Shown one piece after another: positions 43,024 through 55,605 of a stretch of DNA of 64,000 nt. The position numbers were made by a program, and so were the translations under genes. Source of the DNA: Trinickia caryophylli (GTDB taxonomy: Bacteria; Pseudomonadota; Gammaproteobacteria; Burkholderiales; Burkholderiaceae); NCBI RefSeq assembly GCF_034424545.1, contig NZ_CP139970.1:3596001-3660000 (forward strand), written 5' to 3'. The notes under the pieces are model-generated. The model made no database searches, was not told the DNA's origin, and was given only the letters and a program-made list of their open reading frames with translations. Positions within the stretch are counted from its first letter, which is position 1. Each line of letters starts with the position of its first letter.

Positions 43024-44445
43024 ATGAAAACGCTCTTTTTGCAGGCCCCGTCGTATGACGGTTTCGACGGCGGAGCCGGATCGCGCTATCAGGCCAAGCG
43101 TGAAATTCGTTCGTTCTGGTATCCGACGTGGCTCGCCCAGCCCGCGGCGCTCGTGCCCGGCAGCCGCGTGCTCGACGCGCCGGCCGACGGCCTGTCGGTC
43201 GATGCAACGCTCGAGATCGCCGCGCAATACGACCTCGTCGTCATTCATACGAGCACCCCGTCGTTTCCGACCGACGCGCTCTTTGCGCAGGACCTGAAAA
43301 AGCGCAAGCCGTCGGTACTGATCGGCATGGTCGGCGCCAAGGTGGCCGTCGATCCGCACAACTCGCTCGTTGCCACGGACGCGATCGATTTCGTCGGCCG
43401 CGAGGAGTTCGACTTCACCTGCAAGGAAGTGGCCGAAGGCAAGCCGTTCCCGGAAATCAAGGGGCTGAGCTGGCGCGCGAAGGACGGCTCGATCGAGCAC
43501 AACGAGGCGCGCCCGATTCTCGAGAACATGGACGAGCTGCCGTTCGTTGCGCCCGTCTACAAGCGCGACCTGAAGATCGAGAACTACTTCATCGGCTATC
43601 TGAACTACCCGTACGTCTCGATCTACACGGGGCGTGGCTGCAAGTCGCGCTGCACGTTCTGCCTGTGGCCCCAGACGGTCAGCGGCCATCGCTATCGCAC
43701 ACGCTCGGTGGAGAACGTGCTCGAGGAAGTGAAGTGGATTCGCGACAACATGCCCGAGGTCAAGGAGATCATGTTCGACGACGACACCTTCACCGACGAT
43801 ACGGCGCGCGCCGAAGAGATCGCGCGCGGGCTCGGCAAGCTCGGCGTGACGTGGTCGTGCAACGCCAAGGCCAACGTGCCTTACGAGACGCTCAAGGTCC
43901 TGAAGGAAAACGGGCTGCGCCTGCTGCTGGTCGGCTACGAGTCGGGCGACGACCAGATCCTCGTCAACATCAAGAAGGGGCTGCGCACGGACTTTGCGCG
44001 CCGCTTCAACGCGGATTGCAAGAAGCTCGGCATCAAGATCCACGGTACCTTCATCCTCGGCCTGCCGGGCGAGACGAAGGAGACGATTCGCAAGACGATC
44101 GAGTACGCCAAGGAAATCAACCCGCACACGATCCAGGTTTCGCTTGCGGCGCCTTATCCGGGCACGACGCTCTACAAGCAGGCTGTCGACAACGGCTGGC
44201 TCGAAGAGAACAAGGTCGTCAATCTCGTCAGCAAGGAAGGCGTGCAGCTTGCCGCCATAGGCTATCCGCACCTGTCGCGCGAAGAGATCTACCACCACCT
44301 CGAGGCGTTCTACAAGGAGTTCTATTTCCGCCCCTCGAAGATCTGGGAAATCGTGCGCGAGATGTTGACGAGCTGGGACATGATGAAACGCCGTCTGCGC
44401 GAAGGCGTCGAGTTCTTCCGGTTCCTGCGCGCACACGAGGCGTAG
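43024..44445 (+). CDS. hpnJ: Hopanoid biosynthesis radical SAM protein HpnJ
   Basis: This 473-residue enzyme has an N-terminal B12-binding-like domain (about 1-140) and a radical SAM domain with the iron-sulfur ligands C206, C210, C213 in GRGCKSRCTFC. HpnJ is needed to convert the glucosamine head of the hopanoid to the cyclitol ether by ring contraction. GGAG precedes the ATG (MKTLFLQAPSYDGFDGG), which is the conserved start. It lies 55 bp after hpnI and 5 bp before hpnK. Confidence 0.96.
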   Translation: MKTLFLQAPSYDGFDGGAGSRYQAKREIRSFWYPTWLAQPAALVPGSRVLDAPADGLSVDATLEIAAQYDLVVIHTSTPSFPTDALFAQDLKKRKPSVLIGMVGAKVAVDPHNSLVATDAIDFVGREEFDFTCKEVAEGKPFPEIKGLSWRAKDGSIEHNEARPILENMDELPFVAPVYKRDLKIENYFIGYLNYPYVSIYTGRGCKSRCTFCLWPQTVSGHRYRTRSVENVLEEVKWIRDNMPEVKEIMFDDDTFTDDTARAEEIARGLGKLGVTWSCNAKANVPYETLKVLKENGLRLLLVGYESGDDQILVNIKKGLRTDFARRFNADCKKLGIKIHGTFILGLPGETKETIRKTIEYAKEINPHTIQVSLAAPYPGTTLYKQAVDNGWLEENKVVNLVSKEGVQLAAIGYPHLSREEIYHHLEAFYKEFYFRPSKIWEIVREMLTSWDMMKRRLREGVEFFRFLRAHEA

Positions 44446-44450
44446 GCAGC

Positions 44451-45320
44451 GTGAACGCGCCGGCGCCGCGTGCGCTCATCGTTACCGCTGACGATTTCGG
44501 GCTCGATCGCCGCGTCAATGCCGCTGTCGAGCGCGCGCATCGCGACGGCGTATTGACGAGCGCCAGCCTGATGGTGGGCGCGCCGGCTGCCGCCGATGCG
44601 CTCGAGCGGGCGCGGCGGTGCCCAAGCCTGCGCGTGGGGCTGCATCTCGTGCTGGCCGATGGCGCCCCGACGCTGCCGCCGGCCGAAGTGCCGGCGCTCG
44701 TCGGTCCCGACGGCCGCTTCGGCGATGCGATGGTGCGCGACGGCTTCAGGTTTTTCTTCCTTCCTTCCGTGCGGGCGGCACTCGCGCGCGAGATCCGCGC
44801 GCAGTTCGAGGCGTTCGCCGCAACGGGCCTCCCCCTCGATCACGTCAACGCGCATAAGCATTTTCACGTGCATCCAACGGTGCTTTCGCTGATCCTTTCG
44901 ATCGGGCGTGCCTACGGGCTGCGCGCCATCCGGTTGCCGTTCGAGGCGCATGCGCCGTGGTGGCTCGCGCCCTGGATCGCGCTCATGCGGGCGCGGCTCG
45001 CGCGAGCGGGGATCGCGCATAACGACTACGTGGTCGGCATCGCCGCCACGGGTCGTATGGACGAGGGCGCCATGCTCGAGGCGCTCGCCGCGTTGCCGCC
45101 CGGCGTCGGGGAAATTTACTGTCATCCGGCCGAGGCAGGCGAGGCGCCTCTCACGCCGTCGATGCATGCCTACCGTCACGCCGACGAACTGGCGGCGCTG
45201 CTCTCGCCGCGCGTGAAGGCCGCCATGGCCGGCATCGCCCGCGGTGGGTTTGCGGATGTTTGCGGCACCGCCGTCGCGACGCATTCGGGCGCGGTGGAGC
45301 AAGAGGGCGGCCGGTTATGA
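44451..45320 (+). CDS. hpnK: Hopanoid biosynthesis deacetylase HpnK (YdjC type)
   Basis: This 289-residue YdjC/ChbG-like carbohydrate deacetylase has VTADDFGLDRRVNAAVERAH, HVNAHKHFHVHPTVL and EIYCHPAEAG, whose Asp and His residues bind the metal. HpnK removes the acetyl group from N-acetylglucosaminyl bacteriohopanetetrol after HpnI. The start is GTG (VNAPAPRAL) five bases after the hpnJ stop. The stop overlaps hpnL in ATGA. Confidence 0.94.
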   Translation: MNAPAPRALIVTADDFGLDRRVNAAVERAHRDGVLTSASLMVGAPAAADALERARRCPSLRVGLHLVLADGAPTLPPAEVPALVGPDGRFGDAMVRDGFRFFFLPSVRAALAREIRAQFEAFAATGLPLDHVNAHKHFHVHPTVLSLILSIGRAYGLRAIRLPFEAHAPWWLAPWIALMRARLARAGIAHNDYVVGIAATGRMDEGAMLEALAALPPGVGEIYCHPAEAGEAPLTPSMHAYRHADELAALLSPRVKAAMAGIARGGFADVCGTAVATHSGAVEQEGGRL

Positions 45321-46369
45321 CGAAGTGGTTCAAGTGGGCCGGATGGCCCGTCGGGATTGCACTGCTGATCGCGGTGGTCGTGCACGAAGGCGCGGGCGAC
45401 GTCGTACGCGTGATCGGGCAGGCGGGCTTCTCGCTACTGTGGCTCGTGCCTTTCCATGCGCTGCCGCTGCTGCTCGACGCATGGGCGTGGCGGATCCTGC
45501 TCGGTGCGCGCGCGCCGATCGCGTTCCTTTGGTGGGTCGCGACCGTACGCGAGGCGGTGACGCGGCTTTTGCCCGTGGTCGGCGTGGGTGGGGAGATCGT
45601 CGGCATCCGGCTCGCGCGCTGGCGCGTGAACGACGCGAGCGTGGTCAGCGCCTCGGTCATCGTCGAGGTGCTGGTCACCATTGCCGTGCAGTATGTGTTT
45701 TCCGCGCTCGGGCTCGTGCTGATTCTGGCTTCGACCGGCAGTTCGAATGCAAAAACGATCGGCCTTGCCCTGGCCGTCTCGCTGCCGCTGCCGCTCATCG
45801 CCGTGGCGTTGCTGCGTCGTGGCGGCGTCTTTCATGCGATCGAGCGTTTCGCGGCGCGCGCGCTCGGTTCCGAGCATCGGCTCTTGCAGGGCATCGACGG
45901 CAAGCGGCTCGACGAGGAAATCGATGCGCTGATGCGCCGCACGGGTATGCTGCTTCGCGCTTTCGCATGGCAGCTCGCCGGCTATGTGCTGGGCGCGCTG
46001 GAAACCTATTGGGCGCTCGCGCTGCTCGGGCACCCGGTGTCGGTGGGCGGCGCGATCGCCATCGAGGCCTTGACGCAGGCCGTGCGGCACGCCGCTTTCA
46101 TGGTGCCCGCGGGCCTTGGCGTGCAGGAAGCAACCGTCGTCCTGCTGGCGCAAATGTTCGGCGTCGGCCGCGAAGTGGCGCTTTCGCTTGCGCTCGTCAA
46201 GCGGATGCGGGAGGTCATCTTCGGCTGCGCGGCGCTCGCTTCGTGGCAATGGGCCGAACTCGCGCGGGCCCGGCGCCGCCTGCCCGCCGCGGTGGCGCAG
46301 GCCGTGCCGGCACCTGCGGTACGCGACGCCCGATCCGGCAAGGCGCGCGATCGGGATTTCGTGCGCTAG
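45317..46369 (+). CDS. hpnL: Hopanoid-associated membrane protein HpnL
   Basis: This 350-residue inner-membrane protein of the lysylphosphatidylglycerol synthase TM/UPF0104 type has about eight helices (PAGLGVQEATVVLLAQMFG is the family motif near residue 265). HpnL occurs with hpn genes and may move hopanoids or their precursors across the membrane; its role is not proven. Translation is coupled to hpnK by the ATGA overlap. It is the last gene of the operon. Confidence 0.9.
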   Translation: MTKWFKWAGWPVGIALLIAVVVHEGAGDVVRVIGQAGFSLLWLVPFHALPLLLDAWAWRILLGARAPIAFLWWVATVREAVTRLLPVVGVGGEIVGIRLARWRVNDASVVSASVIVEVLVTIAVQYVFSALGLVLILASTGSSNAKTIGLALAVSLPLPLIAVALLRRGGVFHAIERFAARALGSEHRLLQGIDGKRLDEEIDALMRRTGMLLRAFAWQLAGYVLGALETYWALALLGHPVSVGGAIAIEALTQAVRHAAFMVPAGLGVQEATVVLLAQMFGVGREVALSLALVKRMREVIFGCAALASWQWAELARARRRLPAAVAQAVPAPAVRDARSGKARDRDFVR

Positions 46370-46456
46370 CGCAACGCCGAGGGGCGGCTTGTGCGTCGGG
46401 CCGCCGCGCGAATGTGCGGCAGGCCGCTTACGGGTCTGCTCATTGCGTCGCTTATG

Positions 46457-46468
46457 GGTGTTAACACC
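46457..46468. promoter_or_regulatory. Palindrome GGTGTTAACACC
   Basis: A perfect 12-bp palindrome with an AT centre lies 88 bp after hpnL and 230 bp before the terminator. It looks like a repressor site for a small transcript or a distal element of the hisQ promoter. Confidence 0.35.
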
Positions 46469-46694
46469 GCTGGCCCGCCCTATGCGCGCGGACTAAAGTT
46501 CAAGCAACCGGACCCACTTCATACCTAAGGCCAGACGGCACGGCGCAGCGAAGGCAGCGGGGGGCAGGCCAATCGACCGGCATCGTCCGAGCGCGGTTGG
46601 CTGCATGCCAGAGATGCTTCGCACCACAGATGCCGATCGACCATGGTCCGGCGCATTGCGCCGACGCTTTGCGCCTCGCGCATCATGACTGTTG

Positions 46695-46733
46695 CCGGCC
46701 GCTCATCGCACGATGACGGCCGGTTCTGTTTTT
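46695..46733 (+). terminator. Strong rho-independent terminator between hpnL and hisQ
   Basis: Stem CCGGCCG-c-TCATC, loop GCAC, then GATGA-CGGCCGG (12 paired bases, one bulge), followed by TTCTGTTTTT. It is the best terminator on the plus strand in this part of the window. Confidence 0.8.
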
Positions 46734-47048
46734 CGCGTCCGATTTTTTGTCCTATCCGATGGCGGCGCGGCTCATGGCGTCCGAATATCGAAAATGCGAC
46801 GGGAAACCAGCCTAATCGGGATGCCGTTTGCATGGTGCCATTCGCCTTGCGTTTGAGCCGTGCGCCGCGCCGCCAATCCGATGCGCGTGGACACACGGTG
46901 TTTGCTGCGCTGCGGCATAACGTCTCTTCCGGTTTGATGAATCGAATGACGTTTGCGACGATGTGCTGCGCACGCTGCGGCGCCGGCTTCGATCGCCGGC
47001 CTTCGCCGCCCGCGCATGTTCGTTTTCAACTACCGAATGGAGACGCCC

Positions 47049-47738
47049 GTGTTTCTCTACGGCTTCGGGCCGGTCCTGCTCGAGGGGACGGTCCGCACGA
47101 TCGAGTTGTCGGTGCTTTCGCTGGCTGTCGCGGTGGTACTGGGCCTCGCCGGCGCGGCCGCCAAGCTCGCCCATCACCGCGTGTCGGCGGCGCTGGCCAC
47201 GGCCTATACGACGCTCATCCGTTCGGTGCCGGACCTGGTTCTGATGCTGCTGCTCTTTTATAGCATTCAGATCGGGCTGAACGAGATCACCGATGCGCTC
47301 GGCTTTGCCCAGATCGACATCGATCCGTTCGCGGCCGGCGTGCTCACGCTCGGCTTCATCTATGGCGCCTACTTCACGGAGACTTTTCGCGGTGCTTTTC
47401 TCGCGGTGCCGCGCGGGCAGATCGAAGCGGGGCTCGCTTACGGCATGAGCGGTGCACGCGTGTTCGCGCGCATTCTCTTTCCTCAGATGATGCGCTTTGC
47501 GCTACCGGGCATCGGCAACAACTGGCAGGTGCTCGTCAAGGCGACGGCCCTCGTCTCGATCATCGGGCTTGCCGATGTGGTCAAAGCCGCGCAGGACGCC
47601 GGCAAGAGCACGCTCCAGATGTTCTTCTTTCTGGTCGTGGCCGCGCTCATCTATCTCGCGATCACGACCGCGTCGAACGTCGTGCTCCTGTGGCTCGACC
47701 GGCGCTATTCGGCCGGCGTGAGGCGGGCAGAACTATGA
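47049..47738 (+). CDS. hisQ: Histidine/lysine/arginine/ornithine ABC transporter permease HisQ
   Basis: This 229-residue permease of the polar amino-acid uptake family has about five helices and the EAA loop EAGLAYGMSGARVFARILFP. With HisM and HisP it imports arginine, ornithine, lysine or histidine. The GTG start (MFLYGFGPVLLEG) is preferred because GGAG lies six bases before it and it matches the conserved N terminus; ATG 47016 and 47037 are in frame but have no ribosome-binding site. The stop overlaps hisM (ATGA). Confidence 0.93.
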   Translation: MFLYGFGPVLLEGTVRTIELSVLSLAVAVVLGLAGAAAKLAHHRVSAALATAYTTLIRSVPDLVLMLLLFYSIQIGLNEITDALGFAQIDIDPFAAGVLTLGFIYGAYFTETFRGAFLAVPRGQIEAGLAYGMSGARVFARILFPQMMRFALPGIGNNWQVLVKATALVSIIGLADVVKAAQDAGKSTLQMFFFLVVAALIYLAITTASNVVLLWLDRRYSAGVRRAEL

Positions 47739-48448
47739 TCGATATCGTCGCTCAATTCGGCCGTGCGTTTCTGTACTGGGACGGGCAGCGCTTTTCGGGC
47801 CTCGCGATGACGCTTTGGCTGCTCGTCGCATCGCTCGTCATCGGCTTCGTCATGGCCGTGCCGCTTGCCGTCGCGCGCGAGTCGCCGAACCGCTGGCTCG
47901 CACTGCCGGTGCGCTGCTACACCTATGTGTTCCGGGGCACGCCGCTTTATGTGCAGTTGCTGCTCATCTACAGCGGTGTCTACAGCCTCGAAGCGGTGCG
48001 CGCCAATCCGATGCTCGGCGAGTTCTTTCGCAGCGGCCTGAACTGCGCCGTTCTCGCGTTCGGGCTCAACACCGCCGCCTATACGACCGAAATCTTCGCC
48101 GGGGCGATCCGCTCGACGTCGCACGGCGAGGTCGAGGCGGCGCGCGCCTACGGCATGAGCCGCTTCACGATGTACCGGCGCGTGATCCTGCCCTCGGCGC
48201 TGCGCCGCGCGCTGCCGCTTTACAGCAACGAGGCGATTCTCATGCTGCACGCGACGACGCTCGCGTTCACTGCTACGGTGCCCGACATCCTGAAGGTCGC
48301 CCGCGACGCGAATTCGGCCACCTACATGTCGTTCCAGGCGTTCGGCCTCGCCGCGCTGATCTATCTTGCGGTATCGTTCGCACTCGTCGCGGTATTCAGG
48401 CGCGCCGAGAGGCGCTGGCTCGCCTACCTGGCCGTCGGCCGTCATTGA
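47735..48448 (+). CDS. hisM: Histidine/lysine/arginine/ornithine ABC transporter permease HisM
   Basis: This 237-residue second permease subunit has RGTPLYVQLLLIYSG and the EAA motif EAARAYGMSRFTMYRRVILP that docks on the ATPase. It forms the HisQ-HisM membrane pore. It begins inside the hisQ stop codon and is followed after 15 bp by hisP. Confidence 0.94.
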   Translation: MIDIVAQFGRAFLYWDGQRFSGLAMTLWLLVASLVIGFVMAVPLAVARESPNRWLALPVRCYTYVFRGTPLYVQLLLIYSGVYSLEAVRANPMLGEFFRSGLNCAVLAFGLNTAAYTTEIFAGAIRSTSHGEVEAARAYGMSRFTMYRRVILPSALRRALPLYSNEAILMLHATTLAFTATVPDILKVARDANSATYMSFQAFGLAALIYLAVSFALVAVFRRAERRWLAYLAVGRH

Positions 48449-48463
48449 TCGATTCAGGAGAGC

Positions 48464-49261
48464 ATGGTGCTCCAGCAGAGTTCTCAATCGAACCCGCCCA
48501 AGCTTGCGGCGCGCGACATTCACAAACGCTACGGCGACAACGAGGTGCTGAAGGGCGTGACGCTCGAAGCGAAAGCCGGCGACGTCATCAGCATCATCGG
48601 TGCGAGCGGCTCGGGCAAGAGCACGTTCCTGCGGTGCGTCAACTTCCTCGAGCGGCCGAACGCGGGCGAGATCGTCGTCGACGGCGAGGCCGTACGCACG
48701 AAGCCCGACCGCGAGGGCAATCTGCTGGTGGCGGATCACAAGCAGTTGCAGCGCATGCGCACGAAGCTGGCTATGGTGTTTCAGCACTTCAACCTCTGGG
48801 CCCACATGACGGTGCTCGAGAACGTGATGGAAGCGCCCGTACACGTGCTGGGGCTGTCGCGGCGCGAGGCCGAGGAGCGTGCGCGCGTCTATCTCGAGAA
48901 GGTCGGCCTCGCGCCGCGGCTCGAGAAGCAGTATCCGTCGCACTTGTCGGGCGGGCAGCAGCAGCGCGTGGCCATCGCGCGGGCGCTGGCGATGCACCCC
49001 GACGTGATGCTTTTCGACGAACCGACCTCGGCGCTCGACCCCGAACTCGTGGGCGAAGTGCTGAAAGTCATGCAAAAGCTCGCCGAGGAAGGCCGCACGA
49101 TGATCGTCGTCACGCACGAGATGGGGTTCGCGCGCAACGTCTCCAATCACGTCATGTTTCTTCACCAGGGCCGCACCGAGGAGCAGGGCGATCCATCGGA
49201 GGTGCTCGTCACGCCGCGGAGCGAACGCCTCAAGCAGTTTCTCTCCGGCAGCCTCAAGTAG
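48464..49261 (+). CDS. hisP: Histidine/lysine/arginine/ornithine ABC transporter ATPase HisP
   Basis: This 265-residue ATPase has Walker [10 protein letters not shown] (about 45-53), the intact signature LSGGQQQR, Walker [12 protein letters not shown] and switch histidine VVTHEM. It energises HisQM. AGGAG lies five bases before the ATG. The operon continues into the AraC-type arginine activator and the ast genes, so uptake and breakdown are encoded together. No periplasmic binding protein is encoded here. Confidence 0.95.
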   Translation: MVLQQSSQSNPPKLAARDIHKRYGDNEVLKGVTLEAKAGDVISIIGASGSGKSTFLRCVNFLERPNAGEIVVDGEAVRTKPDREGNLLVADHKQLQRMRTKLAMVFQHFNLWAHMTVLENVMEAPVHVLGLSRREAEERARVYLEKVGLAPRLEKQYPSHLSGGQQQRVAIARALAMHPDVMLFDEPTSALDPELVGEVLKVMQKLAEEGRTMIVVTHEMGFARNVSNHVMFLHQGRTEEQGDPSEVLVTPRSERLKQFLSGSLK

Positions 49262-49369
49262 CGGCGCGGCCATGGGCGAAGGCGTCGCAATCCGGTGCCG
49301 AGCGGTGTGCCGGCCGGCTTTGTCGCCGCAGCGGCTGCGGCGGTTCCGCGCGGCATCGCGGGTGCAAGC

Positions 49370-50440
49370 ATGACGGTGCGCCCGCCCTCGGGCGTGCCGC
49401 GTGTGACCGAGGTCGCCGTCGTTGCGCTGCCGCCCGTTTCGCTCTCGGGCCTCGCGCCTATCGTCGATACCCTTTCGCTCGCCAACGAGATCGACGGGCG
49501 GCAGCGGTTTCGCATGCGCATCTGCTCGTGGGACGGGCGGCCCGTTTCGCTCTCGGGCGGCGCGGTCCTGCCAGCCGATTGCGCGTTCGGCGACGGGCTC
49601 GCCTGCGACTGGCTCATCGTCCTGACCGAGCGCTTCCAGCAGTTTGCCGACTACCGGCTTTTTCTCGCGTCGCTCGCGCGCGTCGGGCAGCGCACGCCGC
49701 TCGTCAGCGGAATTCACCACGGCGTCTGGTGGCTCGCGATGGCCGGACAGCTTTCCGGCTACCGCGTGAGCGTCAACTGGGAGACCTATCAACAGTTCGC
49801 CGAGCAGTTCGAGCGCTCGATCGTCACGCAGCAGATCTTCGAAATCGACCGCGATCGCGCCACCTGCGCGGGCGGGCAGGCGAGCGCCGACTTCATGCTC
49901 GCGATGATCGCGCGCGAACACGGTGCCGAGTTGGCCGAGCGCATCGCCGACACCCTCGGGCTCGGCGCGCTGCGCCAGGCGGAGGAGCGCCAGCGCATTC
50001 CTTATGTGACGGCGCCGGGCGAGCGGCATCCGCGGCTCAATGACGCGCTCAAGCTGATGGAGGCGAATGTCGAGGATCCGCTCACGACGGACGAGATCGC
50101 CGAGGCAGTCGGCGTTTCGCGGCGGCAGCTCGAGCGGCTCTTTCGCCAGTACCTCGGTGCGATGCCGTCCAAATATTACCTGGGCCTGCGGCTCGTCAAG
50201 GCCCGGCTGCAACTGCAGCGCACGAGCAAATCGATCGTGCAGGTGAGTCTCGCCTGTGGGTTCGCGTCGGCGGCGCATTTCTCGAATGCCTACCGGGAGC
50301 GCTTTGGCGTCACGCCGCGCGAGGAGCGCCGCAACTGGATCGCGCGGCAGGGCTCGGGTGCGCCGTTTGCGGCGGAACCTCGTGCCGGCGCGCTGATCGA
50401 GCCCCCCGAGGCGGGCGCGACGCGCACCGAACCCCGATAA
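49370..50440 (+). CDS. argR: ArgR-type AraC/GlxA-family activator of arginine catabolism
   Basis: This 356-residue protein has an N-terminal class I glutamine-amidotransferase-like domain (about 12-190, VAVVALPPVSLSGLAPIVDTL) and a C-terminal AraC double helix-turn-helix (about 235-330, EAVGVSRRQLERLFRQYLG, SLACGFASAAHFSNAY). This is the layout of Pseudomonas ArgR, which activates the aot transport and aru/ast genes with arginine. Its position between hisP and astC supports that. The start is uncertain: ATG 49370 (MTVRPPSGV) is preferred, but GTG 49295 is in frame. It is not related to the E. coli ArgR repressor. Confidence 0.88.
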   Translation: MTVRPPSGVPRVTEVAVVALPPVSLSGLAPIVDTLSLANEIDGRQRFRMRICSWDGRPVSLSGGAVLPADCAFGDGLACDWLIVLTERFQQFADYRLFLASLARVGQRTPLVSGIHHGVWWLAMAGQLSGYRVSVNWETYQQFAEQFERSIVTQQIFEIDRDRATCAGGQASADFMLAMIAREHGAELAERIADTLGLGALRQAEERQRIPYVTAPGERHPRLNDALKLMEANVEDPLTTDEIAEAVGVSRRQLERLFRQYLGAMPSKYYLGLRLVKARLQLQRTSKSIVQVSLACGFASAAHFSNAYRERFGVTPREERRNWIARQGSGAPFAAEPRAGALIEPPEAGATRTEPR

Positions 50441-50515
50441 ATCGCGTCGCGGATGCGCAAGACGCCGGCGCGAAGGTTTTCTAGACTATTGCCATTGCCT
50501 CCGAGAGGATTTGCC

Positions 50516-51733
50516 ATGAACGAGTTCGCTGTGAATCGCCAGACGTTCGACGACGTCATGGTGCCCGTGTTTTCGCCCGCCTCCTTCATGCCGGTGCGCG
50601 GCCTCGGCTCCCGCGTCTGGGATTCGGACGGGCGGGACTATGTCGATTTCACGGGCGGTATCGCGGTGACGGCGCTCGGGCATACCCATCCCGAGCTCGT
50701 GCGCGTGCTGCACGAGCAAGGCGGGCGCCTGTGGCACGTGAGCAACGCCTATACGAACGAGCCGGTGCTGCGCCTCGCGAGGCGGCTGGAGACGCTGACG
50801 TTCGCACAGCGCGCGTTTTTCGCCAACTCCGGCGCGGAGGCGAACGAGGCGGCGCTCAAGCTCGCGCGCCGCGTCGCGCTCGAACGCCACGGCGCGGAAA
50901 AGTTCGAAATCGTCTCGTTCGCGCAGTCGTTTCACGGCCGCACGCTCTTTACCGTCAGCGTGGGCGGGCAGCCCAAGTACGCCGAGGGCTTCGGGCCGGT
51001 ACCGGCCGGTATAGTCCATCTGCCCTACAACGACGCCGAGGCGGCGCGGCAGGCGATCGGGCCGCGCACGTGTGCCGTGATCGTCGAGCCGATCCAGGGC
51101 GAAGGCGGCGTGATTCCGGCCGACCCGGCGTTCCTGCGCACATTGCGCGAAGCCTGCGATGCGCACGGTGCGCTGCTGATCTTCGACGAAGTGCAAACGG
51201 GCGTGGGCCGCACGGGCCATCTCTATGCCTACATGGACACGGGCGTGACGCCCGACATCCTGACCACCGCCAAGGCACTGGGTAATGGCTTTCCGATCGC
51301 CGCGATGCTGACGACGAACGAGATCGCCGCGCATTTCAAGGTCGGTGTGCACGGTTCGACCTATGGCGGCAACCCGCTCGGAGCGGCCATCGCCGACAAG
51401 GTGGTCGAACTCGTCAGCGACCCCGCGCTGCTGGATGGCGTCCGGCGGCGCAGCGCCGCCCTCGTTGCCCGGCTCGATGCGATCGGCAAGCGCTTCGGGC
51501 TCATCAAGGAAATTCGCGGCAAGGGGCTGCTGATCGGTGCCGAGCTCAGCGCGACATTCGAGGGGCGTGCGAAGGACTTCGTCAACGCGGCGGCCGGCGA
51601 GGGCGTGATGCTGCTGATCGCGGGGCCGAACGTGCTGCGTTTCGCGCCGTCGCTGATCATCCCCGACGCCGATCTCGAAGAAGGGTTCGCCCGCCTCGAG
51701 CGGGCGATCGAGCGGGTCGTCGCGGTTCGCTGA
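50516..51733 (+). CDS. astC: Succinylornithine/acetylornithine transaminase
   Basis: This 405-residue class III PLP aminotransferase has the cofactor lysine in [17 protein letters not shown] and [18 protein letters not shown]. In the arginine succinyltransferase pathway it converts succinylornithine to succinylglutamate semialdehyde; it can also act as ArgD. GAGAGGA precedes the start. A possible ArgR half-site (CGTCGC-N8-AA at 50445-50460) lies in the 75-bp gap after argR; this match to the Pseudomonas TGTCGCN8AA consensus is weak. In Pseudomonas the gene is named aruC. Confidence 0.95.
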   Translation: MNEFAVNRQTFDDVMVPVFSPASFMPVRGLGSRVWDSDGRDYVDFTGGIAVTALGHTHPELVRVLHEQGGRLWHVSNAYTNEPVLRLARRLETLTFAQRAFFANSGAEANEAALKLARRVALERHGAEKFEIVSFAQSFHGRTLFTVSVGGQPKYAEGFGPVPAGIVHLPYNDAEAARQAIGPRTCAVIVEPIQGEGGVIPADPAFLRTLREACDAHGALLIFDEVQTGVGRTGHLYAYMDTGVTPDILTTAKALGNGFPIAAMLTTNEIAAHFKVGVHGSTYGGNPLGAAIADKVVELVSDPALLDGVRRRSAALVARLDAIGKRFGLIKEIRGKGLLIGAELSATFEGRAKDFVNAAAGEGVMLLIAGPNVLRFAPSLIIPDADLEEGFARLERAIERVVAVR

Positions 51734-51773
51734 TGGCGGCCTGCCCACCTTTCGTCATCGCTTAGGAGCAACG

Positions 51774-52933
51774 ATGCTCTTCGTACGTCCAGGAAGGCTT
51801 TCCGATCTCGATGCACTCGAGCGGATGGCGCGCGCGGCGCAGCCCGTGCTTCATTCTCTGCCGCATGACCGGCAGGCGCTCGAAGCGCGTGTTGCGCTTT
51901 CCGAGGATTCGTTTCGCGCCGAGGTCGATTTCCCGGGCGAGGAGTTCTATCTGTTCGTGCTTGAGGACGGCGCGAGCGGCAAGCTCCTCGGCACCGCGAG
52001 CATCGTCGCATCGGCCGGTTACGCGGAGCCGTTCTACGTTTTCCGTAACGATGCGCTGATTCACGCGTCGCGCGAGCTGCACGTCAATCGCAAGATCCAC
52101 GCGCTCACGATGTCGCACGAACTGACGGGCCTGTCGCGGCTCGCGGGCTTCTATGTCGATCCGGCACTGCCCGGCGACGCGGCCGCGCACCTGCTGTCGC
52201 GCGCGCGGATGATGTACGTTGCGGCCAACCGCCGACGCTTCACGCCCGATGTGTTCTCCCTGCTGCTCGGCGTGACCGACGACGTGGGCACCTCGCCGTT
52301 CTGGGAGGCGGTCGGCCGCAGGTTTTTCCGGCGGGATTTTGCCGAGGTCGAGAAAATTTCGGGTGGGCGCAGCCGCACGTTCATCGCCGAAGTCATGCCG
52401 ACCTATCCGCTTTACGTGCCGCTCTTGCCCGAGGCCGCTCAGCGCGTGCTCGGCGAACCCAACGCGAAGAGCCTCGTCGCTTACGACATCCACCTCGAAG
52501 AGGGCTTCGAGCCCGATCGCTTCGTCGATATTTTCGATGCGGGCCCGGTGCTGACGGCACGTGTAGAGCGCAGCGCCTGCGCACGCTACAACGAGACGCG
52601 CACGGTTCGCGAGGCGGACGGGGCGGGCGAGGTGGGCGAGGCAGCGGCGGTGGCGGCGCGGCGCGTCGATCCGGGGACGACGACCTACCTCGTGGCCGGA
52701 AACGGCGCGGGCGGCTTTCGCTGCATCCTGGCGGACCTGCCGGGCGAGCCCGAACCGCAGGCACCGCTGGCCGCAGTCGAGCGCGCGCTGCTCGACGTCG
52801 TGCCCGGCGACGCCGTTCGATGCGTGCCGCTGCATCGCCGGCCCGACGAGAGCCTCGATGGCGAAGGCGGTGACGGCTTCTACACGCGGGCTCCCTCGTC
52901 CGGCCTTTCGACTCATTCTTGGGGAGCCACGCG

Positions 52934-52937
<4 letters not shown>
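51774..52937 (+). CDS. aruF: Arginine N-succinyltransferase, alpha subunit
   Basis: This 387-residue subunit has the AstA fold (LFVRPGRLSDLDALERMA, LSRLAGFYVDPAL, SPFWEAVGRRFFRRDFAEVE). With AruG it forms the heteromeric enzyme that transfers succinyl from succinyl-CoA to arginine. The C terminus (after about 270) is extended and rich in Ala, Glu and Gly compared with AstA from enterics. The stop overlaps aruG in ATGA, so the two subunits are translationally coupled. Confidence 0.94.
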
Positions 52938-55575
<2,638 letters not shown>

Positions 55576-55605
55576 CCTCGGCCACCGAACGATCAGGGAA
55601 TCACG

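Larger units (their letters stand above)
46370..47048. other. 679-bp region between hpnL and hisQ, where a binding-protein gene is missing
   Basis: I see no protein gene. In related operons a lysine/arginine/ornithine-binding protein gene usually precedes hisQ; nothing here resembles it. The region contains a palindrome (46457-46468) and a strong terminator (46695-46733) on the plus strand, so a transcript ends here. That could be the hpn mRNA or a separate RNA of up to about 270 nt. Confidence 0.6.

Noticed and set aside
46643..47048. Protein-coding frames in the gap before hisQ
   Set aside because: They lack ribosome-binding sites and any family resemblance, and run across the terminator; treated as non-coding.
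47705..50278. An 857-codon antisense frame opposite hisM, hisP and argR
   Set aside because: A shadow of well-identified transporter and regulator genes.
50445..50460. A definite ArgR site before astC
   Set aside because: CGTCGC-N8-AA is close to the Pseudomonas half-site, but such GC-rich matches are frequent by chance here; mentioned only inside the astC entry.
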